A stretch of 64,000 bases of DNA from Streptomyces sp. LUP47B (GTDB taxonomy: Bacteria > Actinomycetota > Actinomycetes > Streptomycetales > Streptomycetaceae), in assembly GCF_001746295.1 (NCBI RefSeq), contig NZ_MJAH01000014.1, positions 59,681 through 123,680 on the forward strand, given 5' to 3'. The notes beneath the pieces were generated by a model, which worked only from the letters and a program-made list of their open reading frames with translations, was not told the DNA's origin and searched no databases. The translations under genes and the position numbers were made by a program. Shown piece after piece: positions 16,905 through 25,680 of this stretch; the stretch's first letter is position 1; each line of letters opens with the position of its first letter.

Positions 16905-17951
16905 CTAGCTGACCTTCTTCGCGGTCTCTATCGCCTTCGCGAGGTTCTCCACCATCGCCACGCACTTGTCGTACGACGGAATCGGCTCCGGCGACCGCGA
17001 GATGACCTGCCCCGCCTTCACCGCGGGCAGCTTCTTCCAGGTCGCCTCGGTGATGTCGGCCGGCTGGATGGTCGCCGTACGGTCGTCCATCATGATGATG
17101 TCGGCCGCGTACTTGTCGACGTTCTCCCAGCTCAGCGACTCGTACCAGCCGCCGGAGGCCTTGAGTACGGACGCCGGGGGCTCCACGAAGTTCACGCCGA
17201 GTGCCTTGAAGTACTCGAGGTCGATGGAGAGGTTGGTGCCGGAGACGTAGAAGACGTCCTGCGCCGCGGATCCGGCCAGCACCTTGATGTCGGGGTGGGC
17301 CTTGGCGGCGGTGCGCAGCCGCTCCGACGCCGCTTCGAACCGCTTCTTCGCGTCGGTGACCTTCGTCGCCGTCATGTCGGCGCCGAGGGACTCGGCCAGC
17401 TCCCACACCCGCTGGAGCGGCGTGGTGATCTGGCGGTCGTAGACGGAGACGGCCACGCTCGGCGCCAGCTTTGCGATCTTGGAAGCGGAGGCCGCGGGGA
17501 CGTACCAGAGGGTGCCGGCGCTGTCGAAGGTCGTGGTGATGAGGACCTCGGGCGCGAAGGCCGCGTACTGCTCGACGTTGAACTGGTCCCAGACGTTGCC
17601 GAAGACCGTCAGCTTGCTGACGTCCATGTCGCCGGCCTGGACGTCGGCCTTGCCGTCCTTGGTCTTGGTGGGGCCGAAGACGCCCTTGACCTCGATGCCG
17701 TAGTCGTGGAGCGCGGCGGCGACGCCGACGAAGGCGACGATCCTCGTGGGAACCTTGTCGAGCTTCACGGTCGTGCCGCGGTCGTCCTTGAAGGTCCAGG
17801 GCCCGGCCTTCGCGGCCGTGGTCTCCTTGCTCGAGCCCTCGCTGCCGGAGTCGTCGTCACCGCAGGCCGCGAGCACGGCGCCGAGGCCGAGTGCGCCGCC
17901 CGCGGCGAGGATGCCACGGCGGGTGAGATGGGCGGCTCGTGCGTTGGACAT
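16905..17951 (-). CDS. desE: DesE, ferrioxamine-binding lipoprotein of an ABC importer
   Basis: 348 aa, class III (FepB/FhuD-type) substrate-binding protein. The N-terminal signal has paired arginines (LTRRGILAAGGALGLGAVLA) and a lipobox ending LAAC at about Cys30. The periplasmic-binding domain runs from about residue 65 (VPTRIVAFVGVAAALHDYGI) to the end. It captures ferric siderophore at the membrane surface. No permease or ATPase gene is adjacent, so the importer partners are elsewhere. An iron box is 50 bp upstream. Confidence 0.94.
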   Translation of the reverse strand: MSNARAAHLTRRGILAAGGALGLGAVLAACGDDDSGSEGSSKETTAAKAGPWTFKDDRGTTVKLDKVPTRIVAFVGVAAALHDYGIEVKGVFGPTKTKDGKADVQAGDMDVSKLTVFGNVWDQFNVEQYAAFAPEVLITTTFDSAGTLWYVPAASASKIAKLAPSVAVSVYDRQITTPLQRVWELAESLGADMTATKVTDAKKRFEAASERLRTAAKAHPDIKVLAGSAAQDVFYVSGTNLSIDLEYFKALGVNFVEPPASVLKASGGWYESLSWENVDKYAADIIMMDDRTATIQPADITEATWKKLPAVKAGQVISRSPEPIPSYDKCVAMVENLAKAIETAKKVS

Positions 17952-18000
17952 GTGTGGCTGCTTTCGAACGGGGCGGAGCGCCCGCCGGACAAGTTCGAAT

Positions 18001-18019
18001 GTAGGTTAGCCTAACCTCA
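18001..18019. promoter_or_regulatory. Iron box upstream of desE
   Basis: GTAGGTTAGCCTAACCTCA, with perfect GAGGTTAGGC/GTTAGCCTAAC-type symmetry at its core, lies 50 bp before the desE ATG. Together with 15966-15984 it places both transport and synthesis genes under the same iron repressor. Confidence 0.92.
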
Positions 18020-18079
18020 CTGAATGTCCAGGGGGCGGTCCCGCCTCGCCGAAGCAGTGGGTGCCCTGCCGTCCGCGGT

Positions 18080-19240
18080 CTAACCCGGCAGCCCCAACTC
18101 CCGTGCGATCAGCATCCGCTGGACCTCGCTGGTGCCCTCGCCGATCTCCAGGATCTTGGAGTCGCGCCACATACGGGCGACCGGGTACTCGTTCATGAAG
18201 CCGTAGCCGCCGTGGATCTGGGTGGCGTCGCGGGCGTTGTCCACGGCGATCGTGGAGGAGTACAGCTTGGCGAGGGCCGCCTCCTTCTTGAAGGGCTCGC
18301 CGGTGACCAGACGCGAGGCCGCGTCCCGCCAGGCGAGCCGGGCCGTGTGCGACTTCATCTCCATGTCGGCGATCTTGAACTGGATCGCCTGGTTGGCGCC
18401 GATCGGCCGCCCGAACGCCTCCCGCTCCTTGGCGTACTTCACCGACTCGTCCACACAGCCCTGCGCGAGCCCGGTCGCGAGGGCCGCGATGGCGATCCGG
18501 CCCTCGTCGAGGATGCGCAGGAACTGGGCGTATCCGCGGCCCTGTTCGCCCAGCAGGTTCGCCGCCGGGACCCGGACGTCCGAGAAGGACAGCTCACGGG
18601 TGTCGGAGGCGTTCCAGCCGACCTTCGAGTACGGCGCCGCGACCGTGAAGCCCGGGGTGCCCGAGGGGACGATGATCGAGGAGATCAGCGGCCTGCCGTC
18701 CGGCTTGCGCCCGGTGACGGCGGTGACGGTGACCAGGCCCGTGATGTCGGTACCGGAGTTGGTGATAAAGCACTTGGTGCCGTTGATGACCCATTCGTCG
18801 GTGTCCGGGTCGAGGCGGGCCGTCGTGCGGGTCGCCCCGGCGTCGCTGCCGCCGTCCGGTTCCGTGAGGCCGAACGCGCCCAGGATCTCGCCCGAGCACA
18901 GCCGGGGCAGCCACTCGCGCTTCTGCTCCTCCGTGCCGAACAGGTGCAGCGGCATGGCGCCGAGCGAGACGCCGGCCTCCAGGGTGATCGCCACCGACGA
19001 GTCCACGCGCGCGAGTTCCTCGAGCACGAGGCCCAGCGCGAGGTAGTCGCCGCCCATACCGCCGTACTCCTCGGGGAACGGCAGCCCGAACAGGCCCATG
19101 CGGCCCATCTCGCGGACGATCTCGTACGGGAACTCGTGGTGCTCGTAGTACTCGCCGATCTTCGGCGCCACGACGTCATGGGCGAACTCCTCGACGGTGC
19201 GGCGGAGTTCTTCCAGCTCGGGGGAGAGGCGGTGGTCCAT
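18080..19240 (-). CDS. Acyl-CoA dehydrogenase of branched-chain (leucine) degradation
   Basis: 386 aa, typical length. Acyl-CoA dehydrogenase N-terminal, middle and C-terminal domains are all present, with FGLTEPDGGSDAGATRTTA and the C-terminal IHGGYGFMNEYPVARMWRDS and EGTSEVQRMLIARELG signatures. It lies 6 bp after the HMG-CoA lyase gene in an operon with a biotin-dependent carboxylase pair, so isovaleryl-CoA or a related branched acyl-CoA is the probable substrate. I recall the syntenic gene as acdH in S. coelicolor. The exact chain specificity cannot be read from sequence. Confidence 0.92.
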   Translation of the reverse strand: MDHRLSPELEELRRTVEEFAHDVVAPKIGEYYEHHEFPYEIVREMGRMGLFGLPFPEEYGGMGGDYLALGLVLEELARVDSSVAITLEAGVSLGAMPLHLFGTEEQKREWLPRLCSGEILGAFGLTEPDGGSDAGATRTTARLDPDTDEWVINGTKCFITNSGTDITGLVTVTAVTGRKPDGRPLISSIIVPSGTPGFTVAAPYSKVGWNASDTRELSFSDVRVPAANLLGEQGRGYAQFLRILDEGRIAIAALATGLAQGCVDESVKYAKEREAFGRPIGANQAIQFKIADMEMKSHTARLAWRDAASRLVTGEPFKKEAALAKLYSSTIAVDNARDATQIHGGYGFMNEYPVARMWRDSKILEIGEGTSEVQRMLIARELGLPG

Positions 19241-19246
19241 CGGGGT

Positions 19247-20167
19247 TCACTCCTGGTGGGAGAGGGCGCGGACGGTACGGGACGGGCTGGGTCGGCCCAG
19301 GTGTTCGGCCATCCACACGCTGGTGGCGACGAGACGGCCGAGGTCGACGCCGGTGTCGATGCCGAGGCCCTGCAGCATCCACACGAGGTCTTCGGTGGCG
19401 AGGTTGCCGGTGGCGGACTTGGCGTACGGGCAGCCGCCGAGGCCGCCGGCGGAGGCGTCCACGGTGGTGACGCCGTGCTGGAGGGCGGCGTAGGTGTTGG
19501 CGAGTGCCTGTCCGTACGTGTCGTGGAAGTGCACGCCCAACGTGTCCACGGGTACGTCGAGTTCGGTCAGCAGAGCCCGTACGTGGCCCGGTGTCGCCAC
19601 CCCGATCGTGTCGCCGAGGCTGAGTTCGTCGCAGCCCATGTCGAGCAGGGCACGGCAGACCCTGGTGACCTGAGGGATCGGGACGGCGCCCTCCCACGGG
19701 TCGCCGAAGCACATCGACAGATAGCCGCGGACATGGACGCCCTCCGCCTTCGCCCTGCCGACGACGGGTTCGAACATCGCCAGGGCCTCGTCCACCGTGC
19801 GGTTCAGGTTGGCCTTGGCGAAGGACTCGGTCGCGCTGGCGAACACGGCGACCCGGCGGGCTCCGAGGGCCAGCGCGCGGTCCAGGCCGCGTTCGTTCGG
19901 GACGAGCACCGGGAGATCCGCGGGCAGATCGGCGATCTGCGGGAACAGCTGCTCCGCGTCCGCGAGTTGGGGCACCCACTTGGGGTGGACGAAGCTGGTG
20001 GCCTCGATCGTGGTGAGACCCGCCTCCGCGAGGCGGCGCACGAACTCCGCCTTGACCTCGGTGGGCACGGTCGACTTCTCGTTCTGCAGGCCGTCGCGGG
20101 CGCCGACCTCGTGGATACGGACGCGGGCCGGCAGGCCGGGCTCGGGAACGGTCATGGGCAGGGTCAC
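19247..20167 (-). CDS. Hydroxymethylglutaryl-CoA lyase
   Basis: 306 aa, HMGL-like TIM-barrel family. It cleaves HMG-CoA to acetyl-CoA and acetoacetate, the last step of leucine breakdown. Signatures: EVGARDGLQNEKS near residue 16, LGDTIGVATPGH, HFHDTYGQALANTY with metal-binding His residues, and GGLGGCPYAKSATGN containing the catalytic Cys loop. It overlaps the upstream biotin carboxylase by 4 bp and is followed 6 bp later by the acyl-CoA dehydrogenase. Confidence 0.95.
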   Translation of the reverse strand: MTLPMTVPEPGLPARVRIHEVGARDGLQNEKSTVPTEVKAEFVRRLAEAGLTTIEATSFVHPKWVPQLADAEQLFPQIADLPADLPVLVPNERGLDRALALGARRVAVFASATESFAKANLNRTVDEALAMFEPVVGRAKAEGVHVRGYLSMCFGDPWEGAVPIPQVTRVCRALLDMGCDELSLGDTIGVATPGHVRALLTELDVPVDTLGVHFHDTYGQALANTYAALQHGVTTVDASAGGLGGCPYAKSATGNLATEDLVWMLQGLGIDTGVDLGRLVATSVWMAEHLGRPSPSRTVRALSHQE

Positions 20168-22086
20168 TGCGCCACCTCCTCGTGCGGTGCGATCACGGCC
20201 AGCACCTGGTCCATGGCGACGGTCGTGCCCGCCGTGACGTCCAGCTCGGCGACCGTGCCGGCGTGCGGGGCGGAGATGACGTGCTCCATCTTCATCGCCT
20301 CGACGACGAGCAGACTCTGACCGGCGGCCACCTCGTCCCCGACCGCCACCTTCACGACGGTCACCGTGCCGGGCATGGGGGCGGTGAGGGAGTCGGCGCC
20401 GGCATGACCACTCCCGGTGAGGGACGCGGCCACCGGATCGTGGTCGCGCACCTGCCAGGCGTCGCCGTCCCGGCCCACCCAGTCACCGGCGCGGTGGAAG
20501 GTGTGACGGACACCGTCGAGGGTGACGGTGACCTGGTCGTCGGTGACGGTGTGGGTACCGCGGCTTCGGTGGGTGACCGGTTCGAGTCCCGTCACCTGCA
20601 GCGGGAACCCGACCGGCTTCCCGAGGCCTCCCATCCGCCAGCCGCTCGGCACCGAGAACGGATCGGTCCAGCCCTCGCCTCGCGGCCGCAGCGCTTCGAG
20701 CCGTACGGCCGCCGCCGCCTCGTACACCTCGTCCGGTACGTCCGTGGAGACCAGGTCGTCCACCACCCGCTCGACGAGCCCGGTGTCCAACTCCCCCTTC
20801 ACCACGTCCGGGTGGGCCAGCAGCCGGCGCAGGAACCCCGCGTTGGTCTGCACGCCCAGCGTCACCGTCCGTGCGAGGGCCGCCCGGAGCTTCCTGAGCG
20901 CGGTGGCGCGGTCCGGGCCGTACGCGATGACCTTGGACAGCATCGGGTCGTACAGGCTGCCGACCTCCGTGTCCTCGCTGAGCCCGGAGTCGGTGCGGAC
21001 GCCGTCGCCCTGGGGCTCGTGGAGCCGGAGCACCGTGCCGCCGGTCGGCAGGAACCCACGGGCCGGGTCCTCCGCGCAGACGCGGGCCTCGACGGCGTGC
21101 CCGGTCAGCCGGACGTCCTCCTGCCCGTACGGCAGCCGCTCGCCCGCCGCCACCCGCAGCTGCCACTCCACCAGGTCCAGGCCGGTGATCAGCTCGGTGA
21201 CCGGGTGCTCCACCTGGAGACGGGTGTTCATCTCCATGAAGTAGTACGACGACGGGTCGTCGCCCGGGACGATGAACTCCACGGTGCCCGCGCCCCGGTA
21301 GCCGCAGGAGCGTGCCGCCTCGACCGCGGCCCCGCCCATCGCCGCGCGCGTGCCCTCGTCGAGGAGGACGCTGGGCGCCTCCTCGATGATCTTCTGGTGG
21401 CGGCGCTGGAGGGAGCACTCGCGCTCGCCGAGATGGATCACGTTCCCGTGGCCGTCCGCCAGCACCTGGATCTCGATGTGCCGGGGCCGGTCGACCCACC
21501 GCTCCACGAGCAGGGTGTCGTCACCGAAGGAGGCACGGGCCTCGCGGCGGGCGGCGGCGATCTCCTCCTCGAGGACCGTCAGGTCCCGGACCAGCCGCAT
21601 GCCCTTGCCGCCGCCGCCCGCGCTGGGCTTCAGCAGCACGGGTGCGCCCAACGCGCGCGCGGCCTCGGCGAGATCGGGGTCGCGGCCACCGGGCACCACG
21701 GGCACCCCGGCCGCCTCCACGGTCTCCTTGGCGCGGATCTTGTCGCCCATCAGGGCGATGGAGTCAGCCGTCGGCCCGATGAAGACCAGCCCGGCGTCGG
21801 CGCAGGCGCGCGCGAAGGCCGTGTTCTCCGCAAGGAAGCCGTAGCCGGGGTGGACCGCCTGGGCGCCGGTGCGGGCGGCTGCCTCGAGGAGCCGCTCGAC
21901 GGACAGATAGCTCTCCGAGGCCGGCGCAGGGCCCAGTCGTACGGCGGTGTCCGCCTCCCGGACGTGCCGGGCGTCGGCGTCCGCGTCGGAGAAGACGGCC
22001 ACGGAGCGCACGCCCAGGGCGCGCAGGGTGCGGATGACGCGGACCGCGATCTCGCCCCGGTTGGCGACAAGCACTGTGTCAAACAT
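20164..22086 (-). CDS. Acyl-CoA carboxylase alpha subunit (biotin carboxylase plus BCCP)
   Basis: 640 aa. Biotin carboxylase domains occupy about 1-445 (ANRGEIAVRVIRTLRALG, KPSAGGGGKGMRLV, EMNTRLQVEHPVTE), a variable middle domain follows, and a biotinyl domain ends the protein with VEAMKMEHV, biotinylated at about Lys599. With the beta subunit upstream and HMG-CoA lyase downstream it is most likely 3-methylcrotonyl-CoA carboxylase; acetyl- or propionyl-CoA carboxylation cannot be excluded. There is a 6-bp gap to the beta subunit and a 4-bp overlap with the lyase. Confidence 0.93.
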   Translation of the reverse strand: MFDTVLVANRGEIAVRVIRTLRALGVRSVAVFSDADADARHVREADTAVRLGPAPASESYLSVERLLEAAARTGAQAVHPGYGFLAENTAFARACADAGLVFIGPTADSIALMGDKIRAKETVEAAGVPVVPGGRDPDLAEAARALGAPVLLKPSAGGGGKGMRLVRDLTVLEEEIAAARREARASFGDDTLLVERWVDRPRHIEIQVLADGHGNVIHLGERECSLQRRHQKIIEEAPSVLLDEGTRAAMGGAAVEAARSCGYRGAGTVEFIVPGDDPSSYYFMEMNTRLQVEHPVTELITGLDLVEWQLRVAAGERLPYGQEDVRLTGHAVEARVCAEDPARGFLPTGGTVLRLHEPQGDGVRTDSGLSEDTEVGSLYDPMLSKVIAYGPDRATALRKLRAALARTVTLGVQTNAGFLRRLLAHPDVVKGELDTGLVERVVDDLVSTDVPDEVYEAAAAVRLEALRPRGEGWTDPFSVPSGWRMGGLGKPVGFPLQVTGLEPVTHRSRGTHTVTDDQVTVTLDGVRHTFHRAGDWVGRDGDAWQVRDHDPVAASLTGSGHAGADSLTAPMPGTVTVVKVAVGDEVAAGQSLLVVEAMKMEHVISAPHAGTVAELDVTAGTTVAMDQVLAVIAPHEEVAQ

Positions 22087-22092
22087 GGGTCC

Positions 22093-23709
22093 TCACATCC
22101 GGAAGACGCCGAACTGGGGGTCGCCCAGCGGCGCGTTGGCGCATGCGGTCAGGGCCAGGCCGAGCACCTGCCGGGTGTCGAGCGGGTCGATGACCCCGTC
22201 GTCCCAGAGGCGGGCGGTGGCGTAGTAGGCGTTGCCCTGGCGCTCGTACTGAGCGCGGATCGGGTCCTTGAAGCTCTCTTCGTCCTCGGCGGGCCAGGCC
22301 TCCCCGCGGGCCTCCAACTGGTCCCGCTTGACGGTCGCGAGGACCGACGCGGCCTGTTCGCCGCCCATGACGGAGATCTTGGCGTTGGGCCACATCCACA
22401 GGAAGCGGGGGGAGTAGGCCCGGCCGCACATGGAGTAGTTCCCGGCGCCGTACGAACCGCCCACGACCACGGTCAGCTTGGGCACGCGCGTGCAGGCGAC
22501 CGCGGTCACCATCTTGGCGCCGTGCTTGGCGATGCCGCCCGCCTCGTAGTCCTTGCCGACCATGAAGCCGGAGATGTTCTGGAGGAACAGCAGCGGGATG
22601 CCGCGCTGGTCGCACAGCTCGATGAAGTGGGCGCCCTTCTGGGCCGATTCGGAGAACAGGATGCCGTTGTTTGCGACGATCCCGACCGGGTGGCCGTGGA
22701 TCCGGGCGAAGCCGGTGACCAGGGTCTGCCCGAACTCGGCCTTGAACTCCGCGAACCGGGAGCCGTCGGTGACGCGCGCGATGATCTCGCGTACGTCGTA
22801 GGGGGTGCGGGAGTCCGTGGGGACGGCGCCGTAGAGGCCGTAGGGGTCGACCTTGGGCTCCACGGCGGGCCTGACGGACCAGGGCAGCGGCCCGCGCGCG
22901 GGGAGCGTGGCGGCGATGTTCCGCACGATCCTCAGGGCGTGGGCGTCGTCCTCGGCGAGGTGGTCGGTGACGCCGGAGATCCGGGAGTGCACCTCGCCGC
23001 CGCCGAGTTCCTCCGCGGTGACGACCTCGCCGGTGGCGGCCTTCACGAGGGGAGGGCCGCCGAGGAAGATCGTGCCTTGGTTCCGGACGATGACGGCCTC
23101 GTCGCTCATGGCGGGGACGTAGGCGCCCCCGGCCGTGCACGAGCCGAGCACGGCGGCGATCTGCGGGATGCCCGCGCCGGACATCCTGGCCTGGTTGTAG
23201 AAGATCCGCCCGAAGTGCTCGCGGTCCGGGAAGACCTCGTCCTGCATGGGCAGGAAGGCGCCGCCGGAGTCGACGAGGTAGATGCAGGGGAGGCGGTTGT
23301 CGAGGGCGACCTCCTGCGCGCGCAGATGCTTCTTCACCGTCATCGGGTAGTACGTACCGCCCTTGACGGTGGCGTCATTGGCGACGACGACGCACTCCCG
23401 CCCGCTCACCCTGCCGATCCCGGCGATGACCCCGGCGGCCGGGGCCTGTCCGTCGTACAGCCCGTCGGCGGCGAGGGGAGCGAGCTCCAGGAAGGGCGAG
23501 CCGGGGTCGAGCAGGGTGTCCACCCGGTCCCGGGGCAGCAGCTTCCCGCGCGCGGTGTGCCGTTCGCGCGCCCTCTCCCCGCCGCCCAGCCGGGCCGCCG
23601 CGAGCTTGTCCCGCAGCTCGTCCACGAGTGCCCGGTGGGCCGCCTCGTTGGCCTGCCAGGCCTGTGACGCGGGGTCCGCCGCGCTCGTCAGCTCGGGTGC
23701 CTGATCCAT
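22093..23709 (-). CDS. Acyl-CoA carboxylase beta subunit (carboxyltransferase)
   Basis: 538 aa, the length of methylcrotonyl-CoA carboxylase beta subunits. Both carboxyltransferase halves are present: N-terminal GIGRVSGRECVVVANDATVK and SGGAFLPMQDEVFPD, C-terminal QNISGFMVGKDYEAGGIAKH and GGSYGAGNYSMCGRAYSPRF. It is the first gene of a four-gene minus-strand operon for leucine/branched-chain acyl-CoA degradation. Its start (23707-23709) is 33 bp from an operator pair shared with a divergent TetR gene. I recall this locus as accD1 in S. coelicolor. Confidence 0.94.
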   Translation of the reverse strand: MDQAPELTSAADPASQAWQANEAAHRALVDELRDKLAAARLGGGERARERHTARGKLLPRDRVDTLLDPGSPFLELAPLAADGLYDGQAPAAGVIAGIGRVSGRECVVVANDATVKGGTYYPMTVKKHLRAQEVALDNRLPCIYLVDSGGAFLPMQDEVFPDREHFGRIFYNQARMSGAGIPQIAAVLGSCTAGGAYVPAMSDEAVIVRNQGTIFLGGPPLVKAATGEVVTAEELGGGEVHSRISGVTDHLAEDDAHALRIVRNIAATLPARGPLPWSVRPAVEPKVDPYGLYGAVPTDSRTPYDVREIIARVTDGSRFAEFKAEFGQTLVTGFARIHGHPVGIVANNGILFSESAQKGAHFIELCDQRGIPLLFLQNISGFMVGKDYEAGGIAKHGAKMVTAVACTRVPKLTVVVGGSYGAGNYSMCGRAYSPRFLWMWPNAKISVMGGEQAASVLATVKRDQLEARGEAWPAEDEESFKDPIRAQYERQGNAYYATARLWDDGVIDPLDTRQVLGLALTACANAPLGDPQFGVFRM

Positions 23710-23741
23710 GTCCCGCGGTTCCCCTCACCCAGTGATCGCCT

Positions 23742-23757
23742 GTTAATGAGCGTTAAC
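23742..23757. promoter_or_regulatory. TetR operator 1
   Basis: GTTAATGAGCGTTAAC is a 16-bp inverted repeat matching GTTAAYGANCGYTAAC. It is 33 bp before the carboxyltransferase start and should cover its promoter. Confidence 0.8.
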
Positions 23758-23769
23758 CATTTCCTTCAG

Positions 23770-23785
23770 GTTAACGACCGCTAAC
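23770..23785. promoter_or_regulatory. TetR operator 2
   Basis: GTTAACGACCGCTAAC, the second copy of the same 16-bp motif, has its centre 28 bp from the first. It overlaps the TTAACG -35-like element of the tetR promoter, so binding would repress tetR itself. Confidence 0.8.
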
Positions 23786-23794
23786 CTCCCTGTC

Positions 23795-23800
23795 TAGAAT
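23795..23800 (+). promoter_or_regulatory. -10 element of a leaderless tetR promoter
   Basis: TAGAAT lies 18 nt after a -35-like TTAACG (23771-23776) and 7 nt before the ATG at 23808, which places the transcription start at or next to the start codon. Confidence 0.65.
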
Positions 23801-23807
23801 TGCTTCC

Positions 23808-24401
23808 ATGGCCACGAGAACCGACGCACCCACCCGCCGCGAGCAGATCCTCAAGGAGGCCGCGCGGCTGTTCGCCGAGCGCGGGTTCCACGGCGTGGGC
23901 GTGGACGAGATAGGCGCGGCGGTCGGCATCAGCGGACCCGGCCTCTACCGGCACTTCGCGGGCAAGGACGCGATGCTGGCGGAGCTGCTGGTGGGGATCA
24001 GCGGGCAGTTGCTGACCGGGGGGAAGCGGCGGGTGGCCGAATCGGCCGACGGGGATCCGGGGGCGCTGCTTGACTCCCTGATCGAGGGCCACATCGACTT
24101 CGCCCTGGACGACCGTCCCCTCATCACCCTCCACGACCGCGAGCTGGACCGCCTGCGGGACAGCGACCGCAAGCTGGTCCGGCAGTTGCAGCGGCAGTAC
24201 GTGGAGCTGTGGGTGGAGATCCTGCGCGAGGTCTACCCCGGCCTCACGGAGCCCGCCGCCCGCTCGGCGGTGCACTCCGTCTTCGGGCTCCTGAACTCCA
24301 CCCCGCACCTGGGCCGCCCGGGCTCGCTCCCGGGCCGCGGCGCCACGGCGGAGCTGCTGCACCGCATGGCGAGGGGCGCGTTCGCGGCTGCGGCGGCGTG
24401 A
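23808..24401 (+). CDS. TetR-family regulator of the branched-chain acyl-CoA operon
   Basis: 197 aa. The N-terminal TetR helix-turn-helix (residues about 8-55) reads REQILKEAARLFAERGFHGV then GISGPGLYRHFAGKDAML; the rest is the helical ligand-binding and dimer domain. It is divergent from the carboxyltransferase operon across 98 bp that hold two copies of one 16-bp operator, the classic layout of an autoregulating repressor. The ligand is probably an acyl-CoA from leucine or fatty-acid breakdown (inference from neighbours). The message looks leaderless. Confidence 0.93.
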   Translation: MATRTDAPTRREQILKEAARLFAERGFHGVGVDEIGAAVGISGPGLYRHFAGKDAMLAELLVGISGQLLTGGKRRVAESADGDPGALLDSLIEGHIDFALDDRPLITLHDRELDRLRDSDRKLVRQLQRQYVELWVEILREVYPGLTEPAARSAVHSVFGLLNSTPHLGRPGSLPGRGATAELLHRMARGAFAAAAA

Positions 24402-24411
24402 CGAGCGTTAC
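24398..24411. promoter_or_regulatory. Weak third operator-like repeat
   Basis: GTGACGAGCGTTAC overlaps the tetR stop codon and lies before the second acyl-CoA dehydrogenase gene. It resembles the two operators (GTTAACG-N2-CGYTAAC) but lacks one base in each arm. It may extend the regulon to the downstream gene or be chance. Confidence 0.3.
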
Positions 24412-24436
24412 GGGATCACCCCTGGACGGCTCTCCT

Positions 24437-24448
24437 TACCGGCCGGTA
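24437..24448. promoter_or_regulatory. Palindrome TACCGGCCGGTA, candidate operator
   Basis: A perfect 12-bp palindrome 62 bp before the acyl-CoA dehydrogenase start. Its 10-bp core ACCGGCCGGT recurs at 25681-25690 before tesB. A second small palindrome, AAGCGCTT, lies at 24465-24472. Confidence 0.4.
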
Positions 24449-24509
24449 CCTTAATGTTCTGAGCAAGCGCTTAGGTATGGACCCTTTCAGTCAGGTGGAG
24501 GTGGCGGCG

Positions 24510-25667
24510 GTGCGCCGTACGGTGTTCAACGAGGACCACGAGGCGTTCCGGGAGACCCTGCGCGCCTTCATCGAGGCCGAGGTCGTCCCCGTCTACGACG
24601 AGTGGTTCGCGGCCGGTCAGGCGCCGCGCGACTTCTACTACAAGCTCGCCGAGCTCGGCGTCTTCGGCATCCGCGTGGACGAGGAGTTCGGCGGCGCCGG
24701 CATCGACTCGTACAAGTTCGAGGCCGTGATGTACGAGGAGACCGCACGCGCGGGCGTGCAGTTCGGCGGCTCCGGTGTGCACGTCCTGCTCGGACTGCCG
24801 TACATCAAGATGCTCGCGACGGACGAGCAGAAGAAGCGCTTCCTGCCGAAGTTCGTCTCCGGCGAGGAGATGTGGGCCCTCGCGATGACCGAGCCGGGCA
24901 CCGGCTCCGACCTCGCCGGCATGAAGACCACCGCCAAGCTCTCCGAGGACGGCACGCACTACGTCCTCAACGGCTCCAAGACCTTCATCACCGGCGGCGT
25001 CCACGCCGACCGTGTGATCGTCTGCGCCCGCACCTCCGCGCCCACCGCCGAGGACCGCCGGCACGGCATCTCCCTGTTCGCCGTGGACACCAAGTCCGAG
25101 GGCTACTCCATCGGCCGCAAGCTCGACAAGCTCGGCCTGAAGACCTCCGACACCGCCGAGCTCGCGTTCGTCGACGTCAAGGTCCCCGTCGAGGACCTCC
25201 TCGGCGAGGAGAACAAGGGCTTCTACTACCTCGGCCACAACCTCGCCTCCGAGCGCTGGGGCATCGCCTTCGGCGCCTACGCGCAGGCCAAGGCCGCCGT
25301 GCGGTTCGCCAAGGAGTACGTCCAGGAGCGCACCGTCTTCGGCAAGCCGGTCGCGTCCTTCCAGAACACCAAGTTCGAGCTGGCCGCCTGCCAGGCCGAG
25401 GTCGACGCGGCCGAGGCCGTCGCCGACCGCGCCCTCGAGGCCCTCGACGCCGGCGAGCTCACCCCCGCCGAGGCCGCCTCCGCCAAGCTGTTCTGCACCG
25501 AGGTCGCCCACCGCGTCATCGACCGCTGCCTCCAGCTGCACGGCGGCTACGGCTTCATGAACGAGTACCCCATCGCCCGCCTGTACGCGGACAACCGCGT
25601 CAACCGCATCTACGGCGGCACCAGCGAGATCATGAAGACGATCATCGCGAAGGACATGGGCCTGTAA
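24510..25667 (+). CDS. Acyl-CoA dehydrogenase (second copy)
   Basis: 385 aa, complete three-domain acyl-CoA dehydrogenase: MTEPGTGSDLAGMKTTAKL, then the C-terminal LQLHGGYGFMNEYPIARLYA and IYGGTSEIMKTIIAKDMG. The GTG start at 24510 is chosen because GGAGGT (24497-24502) sits 7 nt upstream; an in-frame ATG at 24477 would add 11 residues but has no Shine-Dalgarno. It lies downstream of the tetR gene and upstream of tesB, so it probably works in fatty acyl-CoA beta-oxidation. It is clearly distinct from the 18080-19240 paralogue. Confidence 0.92.
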   Translation: MRRTVFNEDHEAFRETLRAFIEAEVVPVYDEWFAAGQAPRDFYYKLAELGVFGIRVDEEFGGAGIDSYKFEAVMYEETARAGVQFGGSGVHVLLGLPYIKMLATDEQKKRFLPKFVSGEEMWALAMTEPGTGSDLAGMKTTAKLSEDGTHYVLNGSKTFITGGVHADRVIVCARTSAPTAEDRRHGISLFAVDTKSEGYSIGRKLDKLGLKTSDTAELAFVDVKVPVEDLLGEENKGFYYLGHNLASERWGIAFGAYAQAKAAVRFAKEYVQERTVFGKPVASFQNTKFELAACQAEVDAAEAVADRALEALDAGELTPAEAASAKLFCTEVAHRVIDRCLQLHGGYGFMNEYPIARLYADNRVNRIYGGTSEIMKTIIAKDMGL

Positions 25668-25680
25668 GCCGAGCGATATC

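Noticed and set aside
20182..23667. 1161-codon plus-strand frame opposite the acyl-CoA carboxylase genes
   Set aside because: Antisense of two highly conserved biotin-dependent carboxylase subunits; no start site or motif.
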